Assembly: GCA_002429245.1 (NCBI GenBank)
Contig: DIZA01000006.1
Coordinates: 62,001 to 126,000 of the forward strand
Origin: Candidatus Saccharibacteria bacterium UBA6040
Lineage (GTDB): Bacteria; Patescibacteriota; Saccharimonadia; Saccharimonadales; Saccharimonadaceae
Direction of reading: 5' to 3'
Length of the DNA stretch: 64,000 bases
Positions 45,351 through 53,948 of the stretch are shown here, piece after piece. Under the pieces are notes generated by a model. That model saw nothing but the letters and a program-made list of their open reading frames with translations. It was not told the DNA's origin and did no database searches. Both the position numbers and the translations under genes were made by a program. Each line of letters begins with the position of its first letter. The stretch's first letter is position 1.

Positions 45351-46216
45351 TGCGCCGTCCTCTTGAAATCAAAGCTGAAGAAGCAGGCGCACGTTCTGTC
45401 GTGAGCCTTACGTCTGCACTTGAAAGTATCAGCAGTATGCAGATTGCCAAGACCAAGAACAAGGTGTTGATTAGTAACCAGTTCTTTGATGAGGTTTGGA
45501 ATATTTATAAGCAGATTCGCGTCGACGTGTTGTTTAACTTTGGTCGTGCGATCGACGAAACGGCAATCGATAAAGAGCTACTTATTCTTATTACCGCTAA
45601 AGGTGGTTTGAGTGGCGACATCGATAACCGTCTTATCCGTAAGTTTATGGAATACTATGATGAGAACAAGAACGATATCCTGGTCATTGGCCATCACGGA
45701 ACAACTAAACTCAAACAAGCACACGTCGACTATATGTACTATTTTGACCTCCCTGAACACGACTATATAAATGTTGATCCATTGATGGATATAACAAAAA
45801 AATATGCCAAAAGCCGAATTTTTTATCAAAATTACATTTCACTTTCGCAGCAAGAAATTAAAGATGTCGATCTCAGCGATGTTGTATCGAGTAAGGGCCG
45901 TACGGCTGACCTTTCCATTATCGGTGACGACATGGTGAGTGAAAAGACGTATATTTTCGAGCCAAGTTCGTATGCCGTTGCTGCATATTTAGAGAACTCG
46001 ATCCTGCGTTTGACGATTTCACAGTTCATCTATGACAGTCGTTTGGCGCAAGTCGCCAGTCGTTTCAAAGCCATGTCTGCTGCCAAAGAGCGTTCAATCG
46101 CCAACGTGACTGGACTGCATACCGAATACAACCGTGCCAAGCGCAACCAAGTCGACACCAGGTTGAAAGAATCCATGTCGGGCCTCAAAAAACTACGTGC
46201 TGGAGGAGCAGAATAA
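45350..46216 (+). CDS. atpG: F1-ATPase gamma subunit (divergent)
   Basis: 288 aa from GTG; GAGGAG lies 8-9 nt upstream. Gamma features are present but altered. The N-terminal helix has ALESISSMQIAKTKNKV, the Rossmann-like centre has LITAKGGLSGDIDNRLIRKF in place of the usual ITSDRGLCGGLN, and the C-terminal helix has FKAMSAAKERSIANVTGLHT and then YNRAKRNQVDTRLKESMSGL. The two long helices would form the rotor shaft. The start overlaps the alpha stop and the stop overlaps the beta start (TAATG). Confidence 0.87.
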   Translation: MRRPLEIKAEEAGARSVVSLTSALESISSMQIAKTKNKVLISNQFFDEVWNIYKQIRVDVLFNFGRAIDETAIDKELLILITAKGGLSGDIDNRLIRKFMEYYDENKNDILVIGHHGTTKLKQAHVDYMYYFDLPEHDYINVDPLMDITKKYAKSRIFYQNYISLSQQEIKDVDLSDVVSSKGRTADLSIIGDDMVSEKTYIFEPSSYAVAAYLENSILRLTISQFIYDSRLAQVASRFKAMSAAKERSIANVTGLHTEYNRAKRNQVDTRLKESMSGLKKLRAGGAE

Positions 46217-47613
46217 TGACCGAACAAACCGTATATAAAAAAGGTGTCGTCCGTACTCTGAAGGGTTTGGTCATTAAGGTTCAGTTCGATGAGGGTATGC
46301 CTGACCTCAACGAGATGCTATACATCGATAACGAGAAAAAATCACCACTTCTTGTCAGCGCTCTAGAGCACGGTGATATGGCGGTCTGTTTGAACATCGG
46401 TGGTGATTACAGCATTCAAAAGGGTGAGTCGGTGACTAGAAGCGGACACAGTCTCGAAATTCCTGTTGGTGATGAAATGGTCGGCCGTGTCTGGGATGCC
46501 ATGGGACGTCCGATCGACGGTAAGCCTCAGCTGGATCAGGCAGTACTCGATAAAATGGTCAAACGTCAGATTTTCTCGCCAGCATTCAAAGAAACGAGTC
46601 TCGTCAATAAATCTGATGATGTTCTCGAAACAGGACTAAAGGTCCTCGACTTCTTTACCCCATTCGTCAAAGGTCGCAAGATCGGTATTGTCGGTGGGGC
46701 CGGTGTGGGTAAGACGGTCCTTACGATGGAAATTATTAATAACGTGGCGACTGGTTCCGGTGCACTATCAATCTTCGCTGGTATTGGTGAGCGTATTCGC
46801 GAAGGTCACGAACTCTTTAAGACACTTGGTGATAACGACCTGCTGAAAACAACGGCCATGTTCTTTGGTCAGATGAATGAAAATCCTGTGCAACGTAGTT
46901 TGATCGGCCTCAGCGCCATTACGCTTGCTGAGTTTTTCCGCGATGATCAGAAGAAAGACGTGCTACTGTTCGCCGACAACATGTATCGCTATATTCAAGC
47001 AAAAAATGAAGTCTCGACGATTATCGACCAGACTCCCGCCGAAGGTGGCTACCAGCCAACGGTCTTCTCTGATGTCAAAACATTCCAAGACCGCTTGGCG
47101 ACAAATGCAAACGGCTCAATCACCGCACTGCAAACAATCTACGTGCCGGCCGATGATCTTTCCGACCCGGCTGTGCAAATGATCCAGCACGAGTTGGACA
47201 GTACGATCGTTCTTAGCCGTGCCGTCGCTGCCCTGGGTATTCGTCCAGCGGTTGATATCTTGGCATCTAAATCGAGCCTTCTGACACCTGAAGTTGTTGG
47301 TGAACGACACTACGACCTGGCTACCAGGGCAACGGCGATCCTTCAGAAGTACGAATCATTAAAGGGCATTATTGCCATCATCGGTGAGTCTGAACTTTCG
47401 GCGGAAGACCGGGATGACTATAACAAGGCGAAGTTATTGGTTGAATTCTTTAAGCAACGATTTAACGTGATGGAAAAGGTGACCGGTGTCCCTGGTGAAC
47501 ACATGACTCGCGTCGATACACTTAATGGTGTCGAAGCGATCATTGGTAGGGATGAAGACAAGCAAGGGAGTATCGAGGATCAGGCGAAACCTAGCGAAGA
47601 AGCGACTGCGTAA
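46216..47613 (+). CDS. atpD: F1-ATPase beta subunit (catalytic, divergent)
   Basis: 465 aa, with GGAGGAG upstream. Catalytic elements are intact: P-loop GGAGVGKT (160-167), the glutamate of GER (E192) and LLFADNMYRYIQAKNEVS. Other usually invariant stretches are changed: GRMPSAVGYQPT is DQTPAEGGYQPT, the TKKGSIT loop is ATNANGSIT, and DELSEED is SELSAED (392-398). The catalytic residues suggest active ATP hydrolysis, while divergence at rotor-facing surfaces suggests co-evolution with an unusual rotor. An acidic tail ends the chain. The stop overlaps the epsilon start. Confidence 0.92.
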   Translation: MTEQTVYKKGVVRTLKGLVIKVQFDEGMPDLNEMLYIDNEKKSPLLVSALEHGDMAVCLNIGGDYSIQKGESVTRSGHSLEIPVGDEMVGRVWDAMGRPIDGKPQLDQAVLDKMVKRQIFSPAFKETSLVNKSDDVLETGLKVLDFFTPFVKGRKIGIVGGAGVGKTVLTMEIINNVATGSGALSIFAGIGERIREGHELFKTLGDNDLLKTTAMFFGQMNENPVQRSLIGLSAITLAEFFRDDQKKDVLLFADNMYRYIQAKNEVSTIIDQTPAEGGYQPTVFSDVKTFQDRLATNANGSITALQTIYVPADDLSDPAVQMIQHELDSTIVLSRAVAALGIRPAVDILASKSSLLTPEVVGERHYDLATRATAILQKYESLKGIIAIIGESELSAEDRDDYNKAKLLVEFFKQRFNVMEKVTGVPGEHMTRVDTLNGVEAIIGRDEDKQGSIEDQAKPSEEATA

Positions 47614-47897
47614 TGGCTGACGTCGAAACTCCTGTAGCGATTGATCCAAAGAAACCGACCATCGCAATTAAAGTCTATGCGCCATTTAAGGTCTACTACG
47701 AAGGTGCTGGCTATAGCATTAGTGCCGTTAACGAAACGGGCCCATTCGATATCTTGCCACATCACCATAATTTCTTATGTATGTTGGTTCCTTGTGAATT
47801 AAAGATTCAAACACCAAACGGTGAGCAGGTGATTAAGATCTCACGTGCCTTGATGCACGTTAAAGCTGACAGTGTCACTGTATTCGTTGACGTTTAA
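47613..47897 (+). CDS. atpC: F1-ATPase epsilon subunit, beta-sandwich domain only
   Basis: 94 aa, about two thirds of the usual ~135. It contains the N-terminal sandwich: VYAPFKVYYEGAGYSISAVN, then the family motif GPFDILPHHHNFLCML, and ends after the last strand (ADSVTVFVDV). The two C-terminal helices that normally inhibit hydrolysis are absent. It would seat gamma on whatever replaces the c-ring. It is the last gene of the operon; the next gene is convergent 3 nt away. Confidence 0.85.
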   Translation: MADVETPVAIDPKKPTIAIKVYAPFKVYYEGAGYSISAVNETGPFDILPHHHNFLCMLVPCELKIQTPNGEQVIKISRALMHVKADSVTVFVDV

Positions 47898-47900
47898 ATT

Positions 47901-48911
47901 CTAGTTTGTGACAAAGTAGTCGTAGCCAAAGGTTTGGTTAGCGGGTGCTGCATTGGCAGTACAAATACTAAAGCCAGTTGTGCTACGAATGACGTAGAAT
48001 TCTGTTTGTCCTGCAGCTTGTCCAAACGGACTAACGATAACCCGCGGAGTGCTGGCATAGCTTTGCTGGAAACTAATTTGAGCAAAACAACCAGGCGTTG
48101 GATTATTACCACTGGTAATGTTAATTGTCCCGGCAGTGTCTGACCCGTTGAGGCTCAACGTTCCACCATTACCAAGAACGCTGTTATTTACAGTGCGACT
48201 TGGTGAAGCGCCTGTGAAGCTAATGTGGTTTGGAATCTGCAACACACCATTGCCCGCAATGATAAGTTTAGTGACGGTAATTTGCGAAGCTGTTAGCGGG
48301 CCACTGAATGTCGATGTTCCCGCAACACTTAGATCACGTAGAGTTGTCGATCCTTGAATAGCAGTGTTGGTGGCAACCTGTAGGCTATTGATTTGAGTTG
48401 GGCCCAAATTGACGTTTCCTGAAACTGTCAGACTTGGTCCAGTAATGCTTCCGCCTGTCTGGAAGTTACCTGCAACGTTTAAGTTTCCGCGTGCCAATGT
48501 TTGGCCTGTAATAATGGCATTTCCTTGAATGGTCAAAGTCTGTGTTGAGTCGCCGACAGTTGTGTCGGTGTTCGCAAGTTGCTTCAAAGCGTCAGTTGAT
48601 AATGTCTGGGTTGCCGTTGTAGGAACGACGGGTGCCTTTTGGCTGTTCAAGTAACTAACGATCGCAATGACCGCAGCAACGATAATGACAAGGATGAATA
48701 TCAGGAAGTAGATATTTACTTTTTTGAAGATGCGCTTGAAGGCTGAGATTTTCTTAACCTCTGGTGCTTTTGGCGCGTTCGGATCAACGCTCGCTTTTAC
48801 TTCTTCCTCAAGGTCCTCTGGCGTTCGGCTCAGCGCATCAGACGGAGCAGTCGGCTCTTCCGATGGTTTCTGGCCTTCAGAGGCCTCTGGGGATTTTTTA
48901 TCAGGTTCCAT
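47901..48911 (-). CDS. Membrane-anchored protein with beta-repeat external region
   Basis: 336 aa: a long acidic/Pro-rich cytoplasmic N-terminus (~65 residues), one membrane helix (~71-93), then ~120 residues of short repeats such as GNLNVAGNFQTGGSITGPSL and VSGNVNLGPTQINSLQV, which look like a right-handed beta-helix or tail-fibre stalk. The C-terminal domain (~225-336) has two cysteines (GCFAQI, SICTAN). The repeats resemble those in the 39131-41452 protein. Together these two proteins bracket the F1-like operon on the opposite strand. Confidence 0.6.
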   Translation of the reverse strand: MEPDKKSPEASEGQKPSEEPTAPSDALSRTPEDLEEEVKASVDPNAPKAPEVKKISAFKRIFKKVNIYFLIFILVIIVAAVIAIVSYLNSQKAPVVPTTATQTLSTDALKQLANTDTTVGDSTQTLTIQGNAIITGQTLARGNLNVAGNFQTGGSITGPSLTVSGNVNLGPTQINSLQVATNTAIQGSTTLRDLSVAGTSTFSGPLTASQITVTKLIIAGNGVLQIPNHISFTGASPSRTVNNSVLGNGGTLSLNGSDTAGTINITSGNNPTPGCFAQISFQQSYASTPRVIVSPFGQAAGQTEFYVIRSTTGFSICTANAAPANQTFGYDYFVTN

Positions 48912-49004
48912 TTCGCTTTAGCTTACTATATTTAACAGCGTGATACTAGTGCTTAACAGCGTGACGGTAGGGGTCTATAGATGCTATAATGCCACGTAAA
49001 GCTT

Positions 49005-49736
49005 ATGCGGAAATGGAGACCTTCGAGATACGTACACTTACTACTGTCAGCAGTGTTTGTTGCTGTATGCGGAGGAACGGGAACCGCCTTTGCGCTGACT
49101 TCCAGCTCGACACATTATCAAGTGACCGAAACACAGTTTAGTGCCGGATCAACGGGTCAGAGTTGCTCGGCTACTTATTGTGCGCAAGCTTCACTGGGTG
49201 ACACGACAACACCGCAGGCAAGTACTGCGGCCTTCGGGACAACAGGGGGTACAGAACCTCTTCTTGAGGTGATCGTCGACTCGGGGCAGTCAGACCTCGG
49301 TGTGTTGAGTCCTGAAAAGACTTCAACAAAGACGATGAGTGTCAGCGTTCGCAACTATCTGAGCGGTGGGTACATTCTGCAGATCGTAGGAGATTCACCC
49401 AAGTTCGGTAGTCACTATTTAGCGACGTCAACAACACCTAGTCTCTCAGTTCCTGGAACGGAGCAGTTTGCGTTAAACGCCGTTGCAAACACGAGCCCTG
49501 CTATCGGAGCCGCTGCACTCCAGACGCCCGCCGATCAGGTAGCCTTCGGAACACCGTATCCTGACTACAATACGCCAAATCTGTTTAAGTATGTCAGTGG
49601 TGATAACATCGCCCACAGTTTAACCGAGTCGGGTCAGACCGATTACACCATTAGTATGGTGGTGAACGTCTCAAGTGCAACGCCGGCGGGGCATTATTCG
49701 GCTGATTTTGCGGCCATTGTAATACCTGTGTATTAG
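49005..49736 (+). CDS. Secreted surface protein, WxL-like paralogue A
   Basis: 243 aa with a signal peptide (~1-31, ending GTAFA). The mature part contains SCSATYCAQASLGDT and a C-terminal domain with PGTEQFALNAVA, FKYVSGDNIAHS and a final SATPAGHYSADFAAIVIPVY. The last two segments recur in the gene at 51700 (PGTDQFGINLVA, YKYVSGDVVAYS), and the PAGxY ending recurs in those at 49878 and 55002. This places it in one paralogous family. A similar arrangement (beta domain ending in a short conserved C-terminal strand) is found in WxL proteins that bind the wall non-covalently. Confidence 0.65.
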   Translation: MRKWRPSRYVHLLLSAVFVAVCGGTGTAFALTSSSTHYQVTETQFSAGSTGQSCSATYCAQASLGDTTTPQASTAAFGTTGGTEPLLEVIVDSGQSDLGVLSPEKTSTKTMSVSVRNYLSGGYILQIVGDSPKFGSHYLATSTTPSLSVPGTEQFALNAVANTSPAIGAAALQTPADQVAFGTPYPDYNTPNLFKYVSGDNIAHSLTESGQTDYTISMVVNVSSATPAGHYSADFAAIVIPVY

Positions 49737-49797
49737 CTTTGTTGTACTTATACCATTCAAACCTTATAAAAACCTGTGGATAAGTTTTACAACACTA

Positions 49798-49827
49798 TTG
49801 CATCGCTTATACCGTTAATGGTAAAAT
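49798..49827 (+). promoter_or_regulatory. Predicted promoter of surface-protein gene B
   Basis: TTGCAT (49798-49803) and TAAAAT (49822-49827) are 18 nt apart. A leader of ~45 nt with AAGGAG before the ATG at 49878 follows, so this gene uses a Shine-Dalgarno start, unlike many in the window. Confidence 0.5.
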
Positions 49828-49877
49828 GCGCATGTACCCCTTGTAGTAAGGGCTAAAAAACAAAAATAAGGAGAAAT

Positions 49878-51575
49878 ATGAGTACACTAAAACTCAAGTC
49901 AATCGTCCGTCGTGGGACGATGCTTGGTGCAGCGCTTGCTGTCGTGGCAGCAGCAATAGCACCGGCATCGCTTACCTTCGCGGATGCATTGAACCCACTC
50001 ACGAATCGTAGCTTGACGCTATCAAGCTCGTCACCTGGTTGGGACTTTAAAGACGGTTCAGGTAACACAACATACGCACAGCCAAACAGTGGTGCCAACG
50101 GTAAGCAAACGGGTAACACGTTTTCATTTAACGTAAGTACCGACAGCACCGCGGCTCCAATTAAGGGATTCACTTTCCAGTACTGTACGACTTCAGCGGG
50201 TAGCTGTTTGTCACCAGGTAATAACGGATGGACTGGAACTTCACCAACAGCGGCTCGAAATGCCGATAGTGTCTCCGGTAAGACGAGCGACTTAAATGTT
50301 GTCGCAGCAAGTCCATCAGAGGTTAGCAGTGGCGATTTCTCTACTGTGATCGACGCAACGACCGGCATCCCTAACCGATCACCTGTTGCTCTTCCAGCAC
50401 TTGATAACACTCAGGGTAACTTCGTTGTTATGAAAGACGTTGCTGGAACATGGACATACAGTGGTGGCTGGGCGATGACTGCTGTAAATAATGAAACCGG
50501 TGACGCACTTCACGCAACAGGTACGGGAGCAAATAACTATATTTCTCTTACAAATGCTACAGGTGATGGATTTACGACCGGACAAGCTGTAAGAATTATT
50601 TTCTTCGGTACAAATACTAATTATATTACGAACCCAGGTGCGGGCGCCTTCTTCGTAAAGATCAATGACTACAACAATGACACAACACTTGATGACACAA
50701 CACTTGTTGACGGTGGCGTGACTGTAGCGAACGTGATGAACCAATCAATTGAAATCCAAACGAAGGTTCTGGAAACCATGGACTTCTCAGTTGGTACGGT
50801 TGACCCATACACGCTCGCAAGCGACGGTACGACCGGTAGCCAGTTTTATGCGGCTAGCGGCAAGTTAAAGCATGGTCAGTGTGACCCAATTCTTAAATCA
50901 ATGGACTCAGCTTCTGCGGTAGTAAATACACTACAGCTGGGTGATCAATCCGCAGAGAACTCCCTGCGAACAGACAAGACGTACAGTACTCACTCGTATT
51001 GGCGCTTGAGTTCAAACTCTAGTGCTGGTGCAACGGTTTATTACTCTGGTGTGACTCTTAAGAACACGGTGGGTGACGAAATCGCTCCAATTGGAACGAC
51101 GGCATCGTCTCCGCTTCTTGGAACTCCTCAGTTTGGTCTTGCGCTTGCAAACGGAACGATTGCAGACAACTCAACAACCCCTGGCTACGCTGTGAACTAC
51201 AACACAGAGGAAACTGCCACTAAGGTTTACGAGAATGGTGCAGACAACGGAACGAACGGTATTGACGCAAGTGTTGCAGGTGACACGACGCTTCTTACTG
51301 GTTATCATGCGCCACAATTGGCTCCGCTAGCCCCTGCAGCAGAGTACGATCAAGGTGCTGGAGTTGTAAACGCGACCGACTATGGTCCGGCTACGACTGC
51401 GAAGTTTGCCTTCGATCCGACATCTAATACTGTCCCGACCCCTATTGCATCTGAAAATGCTCAGGTTGTCGATTGTGTGACGGCAAAGGTACGTTATATC
51501 GCGAACATTGCGGCGACGACACCAGCCGGTATCTACACAACCAAGATTAACTACATCGCAGCTCCACAGTACTAA
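49878..51575 (+). CDS. Secreted surface protein, WxL-like paralogue B (large)
   Basis: 565 aa, with AAGGAG 6-8 nt before the ATG. The signal peptide (~1-36) ends LTFADA. The mature N-terminus has NRSLTLSSSSPG followed by a two-cysteine segment FQYCTTSAGSCLSPG, shared in form with the genes at 51700 and 55002. Gly/Asn/Thr-rich beta sequence follows. A second domain begins near VLETMDFSVG, and the chain ends TTPAGIYTTKINYIAAPQY. Strong translation signals and a strong terminator suggest an abundant surface-layer-type protein. No enzyme motif is seen. Confidence 0.65.
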   Translation: MSTLKLKSIVRRGTMLGAALAVVAAAIAPASLTFADALNPLTNRSLTLSSSSPGWDFKDGSGNTTYAQPNSGANGKQTGNTFSFNVSTDSTAAPIKGFTFQYCTTSAGSCLSPGNNGWTGTSPTAARNADSVSGKTSDLNVVAASPSEVSSGDFSTVIDATTGIPNRSPVALPALDNTQGNFVVMKDVAGTWTYSGGWAMTAVNNETGDALHATGTGANNYISLTNATGDGFTTGQAVRIIFFGTNTNYITNPGAGAFFVKINDYNNDTTLDDTTLVDGGVTVANVMNQSIEIQTKVLETMDFSVGTVDPYTLASDGTTGSQFYAASGKLKHGQCDPILKSMDSASAVVNTLQLGDQSAENSLRTDKTYSTHSYWRLSSNSSAGATVYYSGVTLKNTVGDEIAPIGTTASSPLLGTPQFGLALANGTIADNSTTPGYAVNYNTEETATKVYENGADNGTNGIDASVAGDTTLLTGYHAPQLAPLAPAAEYDQGAGVVNATDYGPATTAKFAFDPTSNTVPTPIASENAQVVDCVTAKVRYIANIAATTPAGIYTTKINYIAAPQY

Positions 51576-51620
51576 ACAGCTTAGTTTAGAACGAAGACTC
51601 GATTAAGAAAATCAGAGAAT

Positions 51621-51646
51621 AATCGGCCCGAAAGGGCCGGTTATTT
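51621..51646 (+). terminator. Intrinsic terminator after surface-protein gene B
   Basis: A strong hairpin: AATCGGCCC (51621-51629), GAAA tetraloop, GGGCCGGTT (51634-51642), 9 pairs including one T-G, followed by ATTTT. Confidence 0.85.
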
Positions 51647-51699
51647 TGTGTACCACGTGTTGCTACGCATAACGCTTACGATCTAGTACAATAACAGGT

Positions 51700-52776
51700 A
51701 TGCAACACAGGTTGTTTAGATTTCATATACACCTCTTTAACTTTCGTAGCATTGTGCCCGAGGAGCTACTCGCTTTATTTTTGGCGCTGTTTATCTTTAT
51801 CGTACCTGTATCGGCGGACACACGGTTTGAAACCCGCGGACTATATATGCAGAGTAGTGAACCAAGCGCCACGACCTCGTACACCGTTTCGTTGCAATAC
51901 ATAACGCCTCAGCCAGTCGGTTCATTGGATATGTTGTTCTGTATCGATCCAATTCCGTACATGCCTTGTGTGACACCTCCCGGACTTGATGTTTCAAATG
52001 CCGCATTAACGGCCCAGACGGGTGAGACTGGCTTCACGATTTTAAACAAGTCTCCGAATCATATTATTTTGACGCGTCTCCCAAGCATGATTATGGGAGG
52101 TTCGCCGTCATCTTATAAGTTTGATAATGTTGTTAACCCGAGTCAAACCAATCAATCTTTCTCCATTCGTCTAAAAAGCCTAGGTTCCATCGATGGTTCT
52201 GGGTCTCAGATCGATTTTGGTTCAGTGAAGGGTGAAGTTCAAACTGGTACGGTTATTGAGACGCAGGTGCCCCCAATGTTGATATTCTGTGCCGCTCGAG
52301 TAGTTGAGGATGACTGCGCGGGGACAGATGACACCTATTACACGGATATGGGTACGCTTAGCTCGCAATCAACACTTACTGCTCAGTCGCAAATGGCGGT
52401 GGGTACTAATGCGACTGCTGGTTTTGCAATTACGGCAAACGGTACACCCCTCGCTGCAGGAACGCATACAATTGATTCACCGACAGCACCAACTCCAAGT
52501 ACACCGGGGACTGATCAGTTTGGCATCAACTTGGTTGCTAACAACGACCCGAATGTGGGCATAGATCCTCAAGGGACATGGGCGAATGCAGTAGCATCGC
52601 CTGACTATGGTGTTCAGAATGAATATAAATACGTATCAGGTGATGTCGTTGCGTATTCACCGAACGTAAGTCTTATGAAGAAATTCACCGTTAGTTACAT
52701 TTTAAACTCTAGTCCGGGCCTGCATGCCGGTGTGTATAGCACAACGATTACGTACATAGCCAGCGGTCGATTTTGA
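51700..52776 (+). CDS. Secreted surface protein, WxL-like paralogue C
   Basis: 358 aa. TACAAT at 51687-51692 ends 7 nt before the ATG, so it is probably leaderless. A long basic N-region and a signal helix (~25-46, ending VSADT) precede TRGLYMQSSEPSATTSYTVS and the cysteine pair LFCIDPIPYMPCVTPPGLDV. A second domain (~190-358) starts MLIFCAARVVEDDCAG and ends LHAGVYSTTITYIASGRF. It therefore combines the N-terminal module of paralogues B and D with the C-terminal module of paralogue A. The next gene (52837) encodes a DUF916-like partner. Confidence 0.65.
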   Translation: MQHRLFRFHIHLFNFRSIVPEELLALFLALFIFIVPVSADTRFETRGLYMQSSEPSATTSYTVSLQYITPQPVGSLDMLFCIDPIPYMPCVTPPGLDVSNAALTAQTGETGFTILNKSPNHIILTRLPSMIMGGSPSSYKFDNVVNPSQTNQSFSIRLKSLGSIDGSGSQIDFGSVKGEVQTGTVIETQVPPMLIFCAARVVEDDCAGTDDTYYTDMGTLSSQSTLTAQSQMAVGTNATAGFAITANGTPLAAGTHTIDSPTAPTPSTPGTDQFGINLVANNDPNVGIDPQGTWANAVASPDYGVQNEYKYVSGDVVAYSPNVSLMKKFTVSYILNSSPGLHAGVYSTTITYIASGRF

Positions 52777-52836
52777 TGATACAATACGGCTTATACTTAT
52801 AAAACAAAGTAAATGTGAGAGGGAATAGAGAAATAC

Positions 52837-53898
52837 ATGAAACGCTTTAAAGGCATTGTCCTCGTCGCTGTAGCAATGCTACTTGGTGCGATCTATCTAC
52901 TGCCAGCACTTCCTGCTAATGCGCAATCATCGGCGTCACTGAGCATCGTTCCAAAAAAGAACTATGTCATCGAACCTGGCAAGTCAGTAAAAGATACGAT
53001 CGTAATCCGTAACCTCGATGCAGTACAACCACTTGAGTTGACGCTACGCGTTGTTGACTTTACGTTCACGGATGACGGTGGTACACCGAAGTTGATGCTA
53101 GACGAGAATGCGCCACAGACAACCTGGTCGTTAAAACCATTCCTTACTGTTCCCCAGAGTGTTTCAATCCCTCCTAGCAGCAGCAAGACACTCGACATCG
53201 GCGTTGCAATCCCCGCCGGCCAAGGCGCAGGTAGTTATTATAGCGCTATAATCTACTCATCCGGCTCTGGAACTGGTACTGGTAACGTCGGCCTGAGCGC
53301 ATCAGGTGCGACATTAGTCTTTACCGCCATTCCGGGTAAGGTAAAAGAAGATCTAACTTTAAAGAAGTTTGGTGCTTATGACACAGCAGCAAATGGTAAT
53401 ACATCAGGTTACACGTTTGTTACTGATAAAGAGCCTCAAAATATTGCCTATACACTCCAGAACAATGGTAACGTGACTGAAAGCCCGGTTGGTAGCATTA
53501 AGCTACGCGATATGTTCGGTAGAGAGCAGACCATTGATAATGTGAATCCAAGCGGATCATTAGCTCTTATTGGTCAGACACGCACCTATACTGCCTGTAT
53601 AAAGCTGGCCGCACAGAGTGTTGACTTCAATGGAACAAAGACACAGGCAAGTGCTTGTACCTCACCAGGCTTATGGCCGGGTTACTACAAAGCAACGCTT
53701 GACCTTTTTTACGGTCAAAACGGTAACAATACTCAAGAAATCACCGGCGTTGCATCATTCTGGTATCTACCGCTTTGGTTCGTCATCGTTCTTGTGATCG
53801 TTATCCTCGCCCTCGCATTCGTCATCTGGCGAGTAGTCACCAAGATCCGTAACGCACTTTACGGTCCTAAAACCAAAAAGCATTCGCGTCGTCGCTAG
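52837..53898 (+). CDS. DUF916-like membrane-anchored protein 1 (WxL-interacting-protein-like)
   Basis: 353 aa: signal peptide (~1-29, ending ANAQS), two Ig-like domains (~30-170 and ~180-300), one membrane helix (~310-333) and a Lys/Arg-rich cytoplasmic tail (KKHSRRR). The first domain has IVPKKNYVIEPGKSVKDTIV and RNLDAVQPLELTLRVVDF, then SIPPSSSKTLDIGVAIPAG and GSYYSAIIYSS, the pattern of DUF916, the peptidoglycan-binding domain of WxL-interacting proteins. The leader carries GAGAGGG. It would hold a secreted paralogue at the surface. The match is by pattern only. Confidence 0.7.
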   Translation: MKRFKGIVLVAVAMLLGAIYLLPALPANAQSSASLSIVPKKNYVIEPGKSVKDTIVIRNLDAVQPLELTLRVVDFTFTDDGGTPKLMLDENAPQTTWSLKPFLTVPQSVSIPPSSSKTLDIGVAIPAGQGAGSYYSAIIYSSGSGTGTGNVGLSASGATLVFTAIPGKVKEDLTLKKFGAYDTAANGNTSGYTFVTDKEPQNIAYTLQNNGNVTESPVGSIKLRDMFGREQTIDNVNPSGSLALIGQTRTYTACIKLAAQSVDFNGTKTQASACTSPGLWPGYYKATLDLFYGQNGNNTQEITGVASFWYLPLWFVIVLVIVILALAFVIWRVVTKIRNALYGPKTKKHSRRR

Positions 53899-53948
53899 CC
53901 GCAATACCTTTCGTAACTAGCGTCATCACGCTACAATAAACAACAAGC

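Noticed and set aside
41644..47897. V/A-type ATPase or flagellar/type III secretion ATPase as the identity of this operon
   Set aside because: Separate alpha and beta genes plus delta, gamma and a short epsilon in F-type order, an alpha SVTRVGG Arg-finger motif and a beta GERIREG motif are F1-specific. There are no A/B/D/E/F V-type subunits and no FliI/FliH-like genes.
49775..49783. TGTGGATAA, a perfect DnaA-box match
   Set aside because: A single copy with no cluster, no AT-rich unwinding region and no dnaA/dnaN nearby. One or fewer such 9-mers is expected by chance in a window this size, so it is not an origin.
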